Source: JACJWR01 sp964474045
GTDB lineage: Bacteria > Actinomycetota > Actinomycetes > S36-B12 > UBA10799
Length of the DNA stretch: 64,000 nucleotides
NCBI GenBank assembly: GCA_964474045.1
Contig: CAYYRC010000006.1
Span: forward strand, 56,176 to 120,175
Direction of reading: 5' to 3'
A program made the translations under genes and the position numbers. The notes beneath the pieces are model-generated. The model saw only the letters and a program-made list of their open reading frames with translations, was not told the DNA's origin and made no database searches. Shown in pieces: positions 1 to 7,705 of this stretch. Position 1 is the first letter of the stretch. Every line of letters begins with the position of its first letter.

Positions 1-190
1 AGCCCGAGTCCGGCCGGCGGAGCCCCTCACAGACCTCGACCGTGCTGGTCTTGCCCTGGCCATTGCGCCCGACGATCGCCGTGATCGCGCTCGCGGGGGC
101 GCTCATCGACAGCCCCGCCACAGCATGCACGTCGCCGTACGAGACGTAGAGCTGGTTGACGGTCAGCGCCGCGCCGACGTGGGTGGCCAC
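1..190 (-). CDS. ABC transporter ATP-binding protein, N-terminal part (cut by window edge)
   Basis: Only the first 63 or so codons lie in the window. The translation begins VATHVGAALTVNQLYVSYG and carries a clear Walker A, GRNGQGKTS, after a typical ABC A-loop tyrosine (LYVSYG). The GTG at 188-190 is the only start between an in-frame TAG at 200-202 and the domain. It also lies 6 nt after a TAGACT hexamer, which suggests a leaderless message. Substrate and partner permease are outside the window. A branched-chain amino acid or drug-export ATPase is possible, but nothing here decides it. Confidence 0.85.
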   Translation of the reverse strand, partial: MATHVGAALTVNQLYVSYGDVHAVAGLSMSAPASAITAIVGRNGQGKTSTVEVCEGLRRPDSG

Positions 191-196
191 GCGCGG

Positions 197-202
197 AGTC
201 TA
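197..202 (-). promoter_or_regulatory. Probable -10 hexamer (TAGACT) of the ABC ATPase gene
   Basis: On the minus strand TAGACT is followed by exactly 6 nt and then the GTG start at 190. This spacing would put the transcription start on the start codon. No convincing -35 is visible. Confidence 0.45.
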
Positions 203-861
203 TGCGCTCCCCGCGCGGCCAGGCAGGCCCCCGGTGGACACTGGCTGGCGTGGAACCCGACACCCCCCAGCCGATGCCCGCAGACGAGGCGCGCCAGGTC
301 GTCCTCGCTGCCGCGGCTTCCGGCGACCCTGCCGCCATGTTCAACGCCGGCCTGCTGGCGCGCGAGGCCGGGGACGCGGCGGAGGCCGCGCGCTGGTGGC
401 GGCGGGCGGCCGAGGCAGGCCAGCCCGACGCGATGGTGGAGATGGGGCTGCAGCACCAGCGCGACGGCGACCACGAGGCTGCCCGCCAACTGTTCGCCGC
501 TTCCGCCGAGGCCGGTGATGTCGCTGGAATGAACAACCTCGGCATGCTGCTGCGCCAGGAGGGCGACGACGCTGGTGCCAGGGTGTGGTTGGAGCGGGCG
601 GCCCGGAGCGGGTCAGCCGAGGCCATGAACAACCTGGCCTTCCTGCTGCGCGACGCGGGCGAGGCCGATGCCGGGATCGCCTGGCTGCGCCGGGCCGCCG
701 GCCACGGCAACAGCGATGCCATGTTCAACCTGGGTGTCATCCACTGGGCCAACGGCGACGAGGACCTGGCCCGGCAGTGGTGGGGCGCGGCGGCCGCCGA
801 CGGACACCTGCTGGCGATCCAGAACCTGGGCCGGTTGTTGCGGGGTGCCGATGACGCGTGA
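202..861 (+). CDS. Sel1-like / tetratricopeptide repeat protein
   Basis: This 219-residue protein is made almost wholly of about five or six Sel1-type helical repeats. Each unit starts with a variant of AMxNLGxLLR and runs roughly 36 residues with conserved Gly and Ala positions (AMFNAGLLAREAG, GMNNLGMLLRQEG, AMNNLAFLLRDAG, AMFNLGVIHWANG). Such repeats serve as protein-binding scaffolds. There is no signal peptide. The start is uncertain: ATG 202 nearly abuts the divergent ABC gene, and GTG 250 or ATG 274 would keep all repeats. The partner is unknown. Confidence 0.75.
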   Translation: MRSPRGQAGPRWTLAGVEPDTPQPMPADEARQVVLAAAASGDPAAMFNAGLLAREAGDAAEAARWWRRAAEAGQPDAMVEMGLQHQRDGDHEAARQLFAASAEAGDVAGMNNLGMLLRQEGDDAGARVWLERAARSGSAEAMNNLAFLLRDAGEADAGIAWLRRAAGHGNSDAMFNLGVIHWANGDEDLARQWWGAAAADGHLLAIQNLGRLLRGADDA

Positions 862-873
862 AACGGTCTGGCC

Positions 874-1731
874 ATGCGGCTGATTCCTCGGAGCTGGCAC
901 CTGGAGGGTGCCTGGTGCGCCATGAAGGGCCACGTGGCGCCGGGCGCGACGGTGGCCGAGGTGCGGGCGCAGGACGCCCAGCTCGTGTTGGCCACCGGCC
1001 CGGGCGTCCGGTTGAGCCGCTGTCTGCGCTGCGACGGCTGGGTGCGCGGCGCCGATCCCACGACGGCACAGGTCACCTCGCAGCACCTGCCGCCGCCTGG
1101 CCAGCTGCCGACGCCGCTGCGGGGGAAGGCCCTCAGCGAGCTGGTCGTGGTGCGGATCATCGCCATCGACCGCTGGCTGCATGTGGTCTTCTTCGTGCTC
1201 CTCGCGCTGCTGCTGATCGGGGTCACGATCGGGCTGCCGGCGATCCGCGAGACCGCCCAGCAACTGTTGGACGGCTGGCAGGTGGCCGCGAACGAGGCCC
1301 GTCCGTCATCCAGGCTGCTGGCCCGGATGCTGGCCGAGGTCGCGCATCTGGACCGCTCCCACATCGGGGTGCTCATCGCCGTGTCCCTCGGCTATGCCGT
1401 GCTGGAGGGCGTCGAGGCGTTCTACCTCTGGCGGGGTCGGCGCTGGGCGGAGTACCTGACGGTGCTGGCCACCGGCCTGCTGCTGCCGTTCGTCGTCAGC
1501 GAGCTGATCGACAAGGTGACGATCCCGCGCATCCTGGGGCTCATCGCGGATGTGGCGATACTGGCGTACCTGATCTTCGCCAAGCGGCTCTTCGGCGTGC
1601 GCGGCGGCGACAAGGCCCTGCGCGCCGCGCTCGCGGCCGATGTCAACTGGCCGGAGCTCCACTCCACGGCTCCACTGGCGGGGCCGGGCCAACTCGGCGA
1701 GCGCGCCGAGCCGGAGTCGACTCCCGCCTGA
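874..1731 (+). CDS. DUF2127 family integral membrane protein
   Basis: The protein has 285 residues. The N-terminal about 90 residues are soluble, with a CLRCDGW segment that contains a CxxC. Hydrophobic helices then follow near residues 98-120, 165-180, 190-212 and 220-240. The segment IIAIDRWLHVVFFVLLAL and the later GYAVLEGVEAFYLWRGRRWAEYL match the DUF2127 family as I know it; its function is unknown. It starts 12 nt after the Sel1 gene and probably shares its transcript. The CxxC in the soluble head is the only hint of metal or redox chemistry. Confidence 0.7.
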   Translation: MRLIPRSWHLEGAWCAMKGHVAPGATVAEVRAQDAQLVLATGPGVRLSRCLRCDGWVRGADPTTAQVTSQHLPPPGQLPTPLRGKALSELVVVRIIAIDRWLHVVFFVLLALLLIGVTIGLPAIRETAQQLLDGWQVAANEARPSSRLLARMLAEVAHLDRSHIGVLIAVSLGYAVLEGVEAFYLWRGRRWAEYLTVLATGLLLPFVVSELIDKVTIPRILGLIADVAILAYLIFAKRLFGVRGGDKALRAALAADVNWPELHSTAPLAGPGQLGERAEPESTPA

Positions 1732-1749
1732 GCCCAGGTGAGGTTGAGG

Positions 1750-3171
1750 TCAGGTCCGGTAGGCCCCAGCGAGCACATCGGCGGCCTCGTCCGCACACGC
1801 AGGGTCGCCGGGCGGGCGGGTCGTGGCCGCCGATCCGCCCGAGAAGCCGACCAGCACAGGGCGCGACACCAGCGCCGCCAGGTCGTAGAACTCGGTCCAG
1901 CGCTGGGCGGGGGAGTCAGCCACCTGGAGCACCTGAGCGGTCGGCCACCACGGTGCGGGGTATTCCAGGAAGACCTTCTCCAGGTTGCCGGTGGTCAGTG
2001 ATCGCAAGGCCGCAACGACCTCACCCGGTGGCTCTGGGAGCTTGGGCGAGTTGGCCTGCAGCAGCGGCAAGGGCACCGCCACGACTGCCGCCTGCATCGT
2101 CAGCGGCCCCGTAGATGTGACCGCCGTGAGGGCGTCCAGCCGCCCGGAAATCTCCTGCACGGTCGTCCCCAGCCGCACGTCCAGCTCGGCGGCGAGCAGT
2201 TGGGGCACCTTGCTGAAGCCGCCCGCTACCAGCGAGTCGCCGCCCTGGTAGTCCTCGCCCTCGCCCAGCGCCTGCGCCCCCAGGCGGTCGATGTCCAGGC
2301 CGTACTCCTGCACGATCTCGGTCGCGGCGGCGAACCGGCGATCGGGGGAGTCTGGAGTCCAGCCCGCGCCAGCGAGCGCGTCCTGGACGGACTGCTCGGC
2401 GGGCAGGTCCCCGGCCGCGAGTTGGTCGACCAGGTCCAGTAGCTCGGTGGCGGCGGCTTCGGCACCGGGACTCGGCGCGCCGCTGACATAGCTGTGCGTC
2501 TGGGCGTCGTCGAAGTCCGTGGGAACCAGGGCCAGTCCTGCCTGCGCGACCAGCGGCACGAGCGGGTTGCCGGTGACGCCGTGCACCCAGGCGGCGCCGA
2601 ACTCCAGTGGCACGCCCCACTCGTAGTTGGTGTGGATTCGGCCGCCGAGCCGGTCACGCGCCTCTGCGACGATGACCCGGCAGCCGGCGTCCTGCAGGTC
2701 GCGGGCGGCCGCCAGACCGGCGATGCCGGCGCCGACCACCAGTACCTGCGCGGACGAACCGACCGCGGCGAGCACCCTGCCCGCTGCCCGGCGGCCGGAG
2801 TTGTAGGCGCCGTGGACGGTGCTGGGGTAGTCGGTCGCCGTGTACTCGCCGGCTAGGAGGATGGAGCCTGCGATGGTCGCGTCGGCCAGCACGCGGCGGG
2901 CCGATCCGTCGGCACCTGCCGGCAGCGCGGAGTAGGAGCCGCGGGCCCAGGGGTCGGTGTCCCACCGCGTCACGAGCGAGCGCGAGAAGGGGACCGGACT
3001 CGACTTCTGATTAGCGCTCCGCGCTGGCGACGTCTGCTCGGTGACTCCGCAGGCGCTGGCGACCGCCCCCACGCCCATAGCTGCCAGCCCGGCGGCCCCG
3101 GTCGCCAACAGACGCCTCCGGCTCATTGGTTGGCCCCGGGCCGGGCGCCCCACGTGTTCGCGACCATCCAT
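1750..3171 (-). CDS. Tat-exported flavin amine oxidase lipoprotein with circularly permuted domain order
   Basis: The 473-residue protein begins with a twin-arginine signal (SRRRLLATG, residues 17-25) and a lipobox ending at Cys41 (VASAC), so it should be exported folded and anchored outside. The body is a flavin monoamine/polyamine oxidase: dinucleotide motif VLVVGAGIAGLAAARDL near 143-159 and GGRIH near 176-180. The block that ends normal family members (VTRWDTDPWARGSYS, then LLAGEYTATDYPSTVHGAYNSGRRAA) sits at residues 67-130, before the Rossmann fold. The C-terminus stops at the point just before that block (PVLVGFSGGSAATT to AGAYRT). All parts are in one frame. The start at 3171 has AAGGGGG 5 nt upstream; ATG 3126 is the alternative. 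It lies 10 nt after the channel gene, so the two are probably one operon. The substrate is unknown. Confidence 0.85.
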   Translation of the reverse strand: MDGREHVGRPARGQPMSRRRLLATGAAGLAAMGVGAVASACGVTEQTSPARSANQKSSPVPFSRSLVTRWDTDPWARGSYSALPAGADGSARRVLADATIAGSILLAGEYTATDYPSTVHGAYNSGRRAAGRVLAAVGSSAQVLVVGAGIAGLAAARDLQDAGCRVIVAEARDRLGGRIHTNYEWGVPLEFGAAWVHGVTGNPLVPLVAQAGLALVPTDFDDAQTHSYVSGAPSPGAEAAATELLDLVDQLAAGDLPAEQSVQDALAGAGWTPDSPDRRFAAATEIVQEYGLDIDRLGAQALGEGEDYQGGDSLVAGGFSKVPQLLAAELDVRLGTTVQEISGRLDALTAVTSTGPLTMQAAVVAVPLPLLQANSPKLPEPPGEVVAALRSLTTGNLEKVFLEYPAPWWPTAQVLQVADSPAQRWTEFYDLAALVSRPVLVGFSGGSAATTRPPGDPACADEAADVLAGAYRT

Positions 3172-3181
3172 GACAGCCCCC

Positions 3182-3850
3182 TTACGAGTCGGCTTGCCCG
3201 GAGGCGGTCGGACGAGAACTTGCGGCCCGACCCCGCCGCCTGAGCATCGCGTTCTCGGCCCAGCCGAGGGGGAAGAGGCCGAAGAGGCCGAAAAGGGCGA
3301 CCGACGAATCCCAGAGCCCCACCAGGGCCAGCAGCAGCATGTAGACCGCGGTGATACCGGCCCAGAGCGCCTGGCTCCGGCTGGGCAGCCGGTCTTCCTC
3401 GACCAGATCCGGGTGCCGAAACAGATACCAGAGGATCGCCAGCCCCGAGGCAGTGATCGCCGCGAGCGTCAGCAGGTAAAGCGTCGCCGTGCCGGGAGCC
3501 TCCGATCGCCCCAGCATCTCGGTCGGGAACTGCAGGAACACCACCAGCGCCAGCCACACCCCGTTCAGCGCCAGCAGCGCGGGAGTGAACGACATGAGCC
3601 CGTCGAACATGCGGTGGTGGCGCCGCCAGTACAGCAGCGTGATGACGAAGGAGAGACCGAAGGCCAGGAACGAGCCCGAGTTCTCGTGCATGACGTCCCA
3701 GACTGACTCGCCGCCGCTGGGCGGCTCGATATCCACCAGGGGCAGCACCAGCAGCGTGATCGCGATGGCCACGACCGCGTCGGAGAAGTTCACGAGCCGT
3801 GACACCGACTCCGCCGTCGGCGGCTGGTCCCACATCAGGTCCTTGCTCAT
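3182..3850 (-). CDS. TMEM175-type (DUF1211) membrane protein, putative potassium channel
   Basis: This 222-residue protein has about six hydrophobic helices. Its first helix carries RLVNFSDAVVAIAITLLVL, the signature of bacterial TMEM175/DUF1211 proteins, which form tetrameric potassium-selective channels. The ATG at 3850 is preceded by GGGAGG at 8 nt. A longer upstream open frame exists but is antisense to sufR and has no family similarity. It is the first gene of a pair with the amine oxidase and is divergent from sufR. The link between channel and oxidase is not obvious. Confidence 0.8.
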   Translation of the reverse strand: MSKDLMWDQPPTAESVSRLVNFSDAVVAIAITLLVLPLVDIEPPSGGESVWDVMHENSGSFLAFGLSFVITLLYWRRHHRMFDGLMSFTPALLALNGVWLALVVFLQFPTEMLGRSEAPGTATLYLLTLAAITASGLAILWYLFRHPDLVEEDRLPSRSQALWAGITAVYMLLLALVGLWDSSVALFGLFGLFPLGWAENAMLRRRGRAASSRPTASGQADS

Positions 3851-3930
3851 GCCCGCGCCTCCCGGTCGTCTGCTCCTGTCGGCCACTGCCGACGCCACGC
3901 TAGTGCAGGTGCTGTTCCGGGACCCAGAGG

Positions 3931-3958
3931 TTGCGCTCGGCTCGAAATACGCAACAAT
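3931..3958 (+). promoter_or_regulatory. Predicted suf operon promoter
   Basis: TTGCGC (3931-3936) and AACAAT (3953-3958) are separated by 16 bp. The second hexamer ends 6 nt before the GTG start of sufR, so the message is probably leaderless. The -10 lies inside the SufR palindrome. Confidence 0.5.
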
Positions 3959-3965
3959 GATGTTG
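3952..3965 (+). promoter_or_regulatory. SufR operator palindrome (CAAC-N6-GTTG)
   Basis: The 14 bp CAACAATGATGTTG are a CAAC-N6-GTTG inverted repeat. They overlap the predicted -10 and end on the first base of the sufR start codon. The same pattern is, as I recall, the SufR site described in Streptomyces. Binding here would block the promoter, which fits autorepression of the operon. Confidence 0.75.
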
Positions 3966-4768
3966 TGAAAACAGCGGACGACACCTTCGGCGGGGCGACC
4001 GACGCCCCGCAGGATGCCGTGTCCGCGGCCCCGACGGCCGCCCTGGGGGAGCCGCGCGGGCTCAGCGAGGCCACGGCTCGGGTGGCGCGCACCCTGCTGG
4101 AAGTCGGCTCCGCCACGGCGACCGATCTCGCTGGTCGGCTCTTCCTCACGCCCACCGCTGTCCGCCGCCACCTCGACACGCTCATCGAACGTGGGCTGGT
4201 GTCGGCATCGGATGAGCCGCAGTTCGGCCCCGCCCGCGGTCGCCGCGGCCGCGGCCGGCCCGCGCGCTACTACGCGGTGACCGCCGCCGGTCGGGACGCC
4301 TTCGAGTCGTCCTACGACGATGTCGCCCTGGCAGCGATCGATTTCCTGGCCGAGCGCCTGGGCGACTCCGCGGTGGACGATTTCGCGCGGGCGCGGGCAG
4401 GCGAGCTCCGCAGCCGCTACGCGGCCGCTGCCGCTCCCGCAGACCCAGCGGAGCGCGTCGCCGTCCTGGCCGAGCTGCTGTCGTCTGACGGCTACGTCGC
4501 CAGCGCCGAGGCAAGCCCACACGGTCTGCAGCTGTGCCAGCACCACTGCCCTATGGCGCACGTCGCCGAGCGCTACGGGCAGTTCTGCGAGGCTGAGCGC
4601 GCCGCCTTCGCAGAGCTGCTGGGCGTGCATGCCACGCGTCTGGCGACCATCGCCGGCGGCTCCGGTGTGTGCACGACGCTGATCTCGGAACCGCGCCTTC
4701 CAACCGACCCCACCAGTCCGCACGACAGCGCCGATTCCGCATCCCCCGCAGAGAGGAACCCCGCATGA
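3965..4768 (+). CDS. sufR: SufR, iron-sulfur-sensing repressor of the suf operon
   Basis: The protein is 267 residues long. The N-terminal half is a winged helix-turn-helix (ATDLAGRLFLTPTAVRRHLDTL, beginning near residue 57), followed by the basic GRRGRGRPARYY segment. The C-terminal part holds the cluster-binding cysteines in LCQHHCPMAHV and GQFCEAE, the usual SufR arrangement for a 4Fe-4S cluster. With the cluster bound, the family represses its own operon. The start is GTG 3965, 6 nt after a -10-like AACAAT. The stop overlaps sufB by 4 bp (ATGA). A longer than usual Thr/Ala-rich head and a Ser/Pro-rich tail flank the conserved core. Confidence 0.92.
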   Translation: MKTADDTFGGATDAPQDAVSAAPTAALGEPRGLSEATARVARTLLEVGSATATDLAGRLFLTPTAVRRHLDTLIERGLVSASDEPQFGPARGRRGRGRPARYYAVTAAGRDAFESSYDDVALAAIDFLAERLGDSAVDDFARARAGELRSRYAAAAAPADPAERVAVLAELLSSDGYVASAEASPHGLQLCQHHCPMAHVAERYGQFCEAERAAFAELLGVHATRLATIAGGSGVCTTLISEPRLPTDPTSPHDSADSASPAERNPA

Positions 4769-6174
4769 CCGACCTGCACCCCGAGCTCGACGGCCTCGGC
4801 ACCTACGAGTACGGCTGGCACGACCCGGACGTCGCCGGCGCGGCGGCCCAGCGCGGGCTCAGCGAGGCCGTGGTGCGCGACATCAGCCGCCTGAAGAATG
4901 AGCCGGAGTGGATGCTCGACCTGCGGCTCAAGGGCCTGCGGCTGTTCGACCGCAAGCCGATGCCCGCGTGGGGTTCGGACCTGAGCGGCATCGACTTCGA
5001 CACCATCAAGTACTTCGTCCGCTCCACCGAGAAGCAGGCGACCACCTGGGACGAGCTGCCCAGCGACATCAAGAACACCTACGACCGCCTGGGCATCCCC
5101 GAGGCCGAGAAGCAGCGCCTGGTGGCGGGAGTGGCCGCGCAGTACGAAAGCGAAGTTGTGTACCATAAAATCCGCGACGACCTGGAGGAGCAGGGCGTCA
5201 TCTTCCTGGACACCGACACCGCCCTGCGCGAGCACCCGGACATCTTCCGCGAGCACTTCGGCACCGTCATCCCCGTCGGCGACAACAAGTTCGCCGCGCT
5301 CAACACCGCGGTGTGGTCGGGAGGATCGTTCATCTATGTTCCGCCGGGCGTGCACGTGGACATCCCGCTGCAGGCCTACTTCCGGATCAACACCGAGAAC
5401 ATGGGACAGTTCGAGCGGACCCTCATCATCGTCGACGAGGGCGCCTACGTGCACTACGTCGAGGGCTGCACGGCGCCGATCTACTCGACGGACTCGCTGC
5501 ACTCGGCGGTGGTCGAGATCATCGTCAAGAAGGACGCCCGCTGCCGCTACACGACTATCCAGAACTGGTCGAACAACGTGTACAACCTGGTGACGAAGCG
5601 CGCCGTGGCGCAGCAGGGCGGCACCATGGAGTGGGTGGACGGCAACATCGGCTCCAAGGTGACGATGAAGTACCCGGCCGTCTGGCTCATGGGTGAGCAC
5701 GCCAAGGGCGAGACCCTGTCGATCGCCTTCGCCGGCGAGGGCCAGCACCAGGACGCCGGGGCCAAGATGGTGCACGCCGCGCCGCACACCTCGTCCTCGA
5801 TCATCAGCAAGTCCGTGGCCCGCGGCGGCGGCCGCACCTCGTACCGGGGCCTGGTGCAGGTGCAGGAGGGCGCGCATCACTCCGCCAGCTCGGTGCGCTG
5901 CGACGCCCTGCTCATCGACGACATCTCGCGCTCGGACACCTACCCCTATGTCGATGTCCGCGAGGACGACGTGGCAATGGGCCACGAGGCCACGGTCAGC
6001 AAGGTCAGCGAGGACCAATTGTTCTACCTCATGAGCCGGGGCCTGACCGAGGAGGAGGCGATGGCCATGATCGTGCGCGGTTTCGTCGAGCCCATCGCCC
6101 GTGAGCTGCCGATGGAGTACGCGCTGGAGCTCAACCGCCTGATCGAACTTCAGATGGAAGGAGCCGTCGGCTGA
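4765..6174 (+). CDS. sufB: SufB, Fe-S cluster scaffold subunit of SufBCD
   Basis: The 469-residue protein has the SufB core: SGGSFIYVPPGVHVDIPLQ and the segment around EGCTAPIYSTDSLHSAVVE, with the cluster-ligand Cys. The C-terminal end has EDQLFYLMSRGLTEEEA. With SufC and SufD it builds 4Fe-4S clusters in the cytoplasm using sulfur from SufS/SufU. The start is ATG 4765, overlapping the sufR stop, and it ends in a TGATG junction with sufD. The length is normal and no intein is present, unlike some mycobacterial SufB. Confidence 0.96.
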   Translation: MTDLHPELDGLGTYEYGWHDPDVAGAAAQRGLSEAVVRDISRLKNEPEWMLDLRLKGLRLFDRKPMPAWGSDLSGIDFDTIKYFVRSTEKQATTWDELPSDIKNTYDRLGIPEAEKQRLVAGVAAQYESEVVYHKIRDDLEEQGVIFLDTDTALREHPDIFREHFGTVIPVGDNKFAALNTAVWSGGSFIYVPPGVHVDIPLQAYFRINTENMGQFERTLIIVDEGAYVHYVEGCTAPIYSTDSLHSAVVEIIVKKDARCRYTTIQNWSNNVYNLVTKRAVAQQGGTMEWVDGNIGSKVTMKYPAVWLMGEHAKGETLSIAFAGEGQHQDAGAKMVHAAPHTSSSIISKSVARGGGRTSYRGLVQVQEGAHHSASSVRCDALLIDDISRSDTYPYVDVREDDVAMGHEATVSKVSEDQLFYLMSRGLTEEEAMAMIVRGFVEPIARELPMEYALELNRLIELQMEGAVG

Positions 6175-7346
6175 TGTCGGCCACAACCACCGTCCCCGCC
6201 AAGGCTGCCAAGTCCGCCACGCCGCCGCCGAGCGACCGCGCGGGCGCACTCGCGGCCGACCGCGCGGCGAGCTTCCCGATCCCCAGCGGGCGCGAAGAGG
6301 CCTGGCGCTTCACCCCGCTGGAGCCGCTGCGGGCGCTGCTCGAGGGCACTCCCGCCAGCGGCCCCGAGCCCTCGCTCGATTGGACCGCAAGCGGGGATGC
6401 CGAGGTCGGCGTGGTGCCGCTCGACGACCCGCGGGTCGGATCGGTGCTCGAGCCGGTCGACCGGATCTCGGCCGTGGTGGCCGAGCGCGCCGAAGACGCG
6501 CTGGCCGTCACGGTCCCGGCCCAGGGCGAGGCCGAGGTGGTCGTCCGGGTGACCGGCGACGGCGGTACCGGCTATGCCTATGCGCTGATCGACATCGGCG
6601 CCGGCGCGACGGCGACGGTGGTCCTCGACCACTCCGGCGCCGCGACCATCGCCGCGGACGTGGAGATCCGCGTCGGCGACGGGGCGCGTCTGACCTTCGC
6701 CAGCGTCCAGGACTGGGCCGACGGGGCGGTGCACGTCAGCCACCATCACACCCGCGTCGGCCGGGACGCCGAGTTCACCTCGGTCGTGGTCACCCTGGGC
6801 GGCGAGCTCGTGCGCATCACGCCCACGGTCAGCTACGACGGCCCCGGCGGCAGCGCGGAGCTGCTGGGCGTGTACTTCGCCGACGCCGGGCAGCACCTGG
6901 AGCACCGGCTTTTCGTCGACCACGCCGAGCCGCACTGCCGCTCCCGCGTGACGTACAAGGGGGCGCTGCAGGGGTCGGGCGCACACACCGTCTGGATCGG
7001 CGACGTCCTCATCCGGGCGGCCGCCACCGGCACCGACACCTACGAGCTCAACCGCAACCTCGTGCTGTCCGAGGGCGCCCGCGCCGACTCGGTGCCCAAC
7101 CTCGAGATCGAGACCGGGCAGATCGAGGGTGCCGGCCACGCCAGCGCCACCGGCCGTTTCGACGACGAGCAGCTGTTCTACCTGATGTCGCGCGGGATCC
7201 CGGCGGCCGAGGCGCGGCGCCTGGTGGTGCTCGGCTTCTTCGGCGAGATCATCGACCAGCTTCCGCTCCCGGCGCTGCGCGAGCGGCTGCTGCGGGCGGT
7301 CGCGGCCGAGCTGGGCTACGAGTACACAGAGGAGGACGACGCATGA
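6174..7346 (+). CDS. sufD: SufD, structural partner of SufB
   Basis: This 390-residue beta-helix protein is homologous to SufB. The C-terminal ETGQIEGAGHASATGRFDDEQLFYLMSRGIP is the usual SufD signature with its conserved His, and HRLFVDHAEPHCRSRVTYKGAL precedes it. The N-terminal part (FPIPSGREEAWRFTPLEPL) is the typical start of the family. SufD pairs with SufB on a SufC dimer. The ATG shares its A with the sufB stop, and the stop overlaps the Rieske gene by 4 bp. Confidence 0.95.
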   Translation: MSATTTVPAKAAKSATPPPSDRAGALAADRAASFPIPSGREEAWRFTPLEPLRALLEGTPASGPEPSLDWTASGDAEVGVVPLDDPRVGSVLEPVDRISAVVAERAEDALAVTVPAQGEAEVVVRVTGDGGTGYAYALIDIGAGATATVVLDHSGAATIAADVEIRVGDGARLTFASVQDWADGAVHVSHHHTRVGRDAEFTSVVVTLGGELVRITPTVSYDGPGGSAELLGVYFADAGQHLEHRLFVDHAEPHCRSRVTYKGALQGSGAHTVWIGDVLIRAAATGTDTYELNRNLVLSEGARADSVPNLEIETGQIEGAGHASATGRFDDEQLFYLMSRGIPAAEARRLVVLGFFGEIIDQLPLPALRERLLRAVAAELGYEYTEEDDA

Positions 7347-7660
7347 CACTGCAGGACGTGTACCGCCTGGGCGACCTGGTCGACGGCCAGGCGGTCCGGG
7401 TGGTGGTGGGGGCGCAGCCGATCGCGCTGGTGCTCACCGACGGCGAGCTCTTCGCCGTGGACGACCGCTGCTCGCACGCGGACGTGTCGCTGTCCGAGGG
7501 CGAGGTGGAGGGCTGCCTGATCGAGTGCTGGCTGCACGGCTCGCAGTTCGACCTGCGCACCGGCCAGCCCACCTGCCTTCCCGCCAACGCCCCCGTGGCC
7601 ACGTTCAGCGTCGCGGTGTCCGGCGAGGGCCCGGACGCCCGAGTCCTCATCGACGTCTGA
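7343..7660 (+). CDS. Rieske-type 2Fe-2S ferredoxin of the suf operon
   Basis: The small 105-residue protein has both halves of the Rieske motif: Cys43-Ser-His45 and Cys62-Trp-Leu-His65 (CWLHGSQFD). It resembles the non-haem dioxygenase ferredoxin component. A gene of this kind sits between sufD and sufC in many actinobacterial suf operons. It is likely an electron carrier or an early client for cluster assembly. Start ATG 7343 overlaps sufD by 4 bp. No reductase partner is nearby. Confidence 0.92.
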   Translation: MTLQDVYRLGDLVDGQAVRVVVGAQPIALVLTDGELFAVDDRCSHADVSLSEGEVEGCLIECWLHGSQFDLRTGQPTCLPANAPVATFSVAVSGEGPDARVLIDV

Positions 7661-7705
7661 CCCTGTCTTCCACCTGACCGCACCCCTTCCCGACGAGAGA
7701 GCGAC

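Noticed and set aside
1750..3171. Explaining the permuted oxidase by a frameshift or a fusion of two gene fragments
   Set aside because: A single frame runs from the signal peptide to the stop, every family segment occurs once, and none is duplicated or missing.
4573..6249. A 558-codon open frame antisense to sufB
   Set aside because: It mirrors the codon bias of sufB, is rich in His, Arg, Val and Gly without domain logic, and sufB is certain. Similar long antisense frames at 53946-55613 and 60376-62520 were dropped for the same reason.
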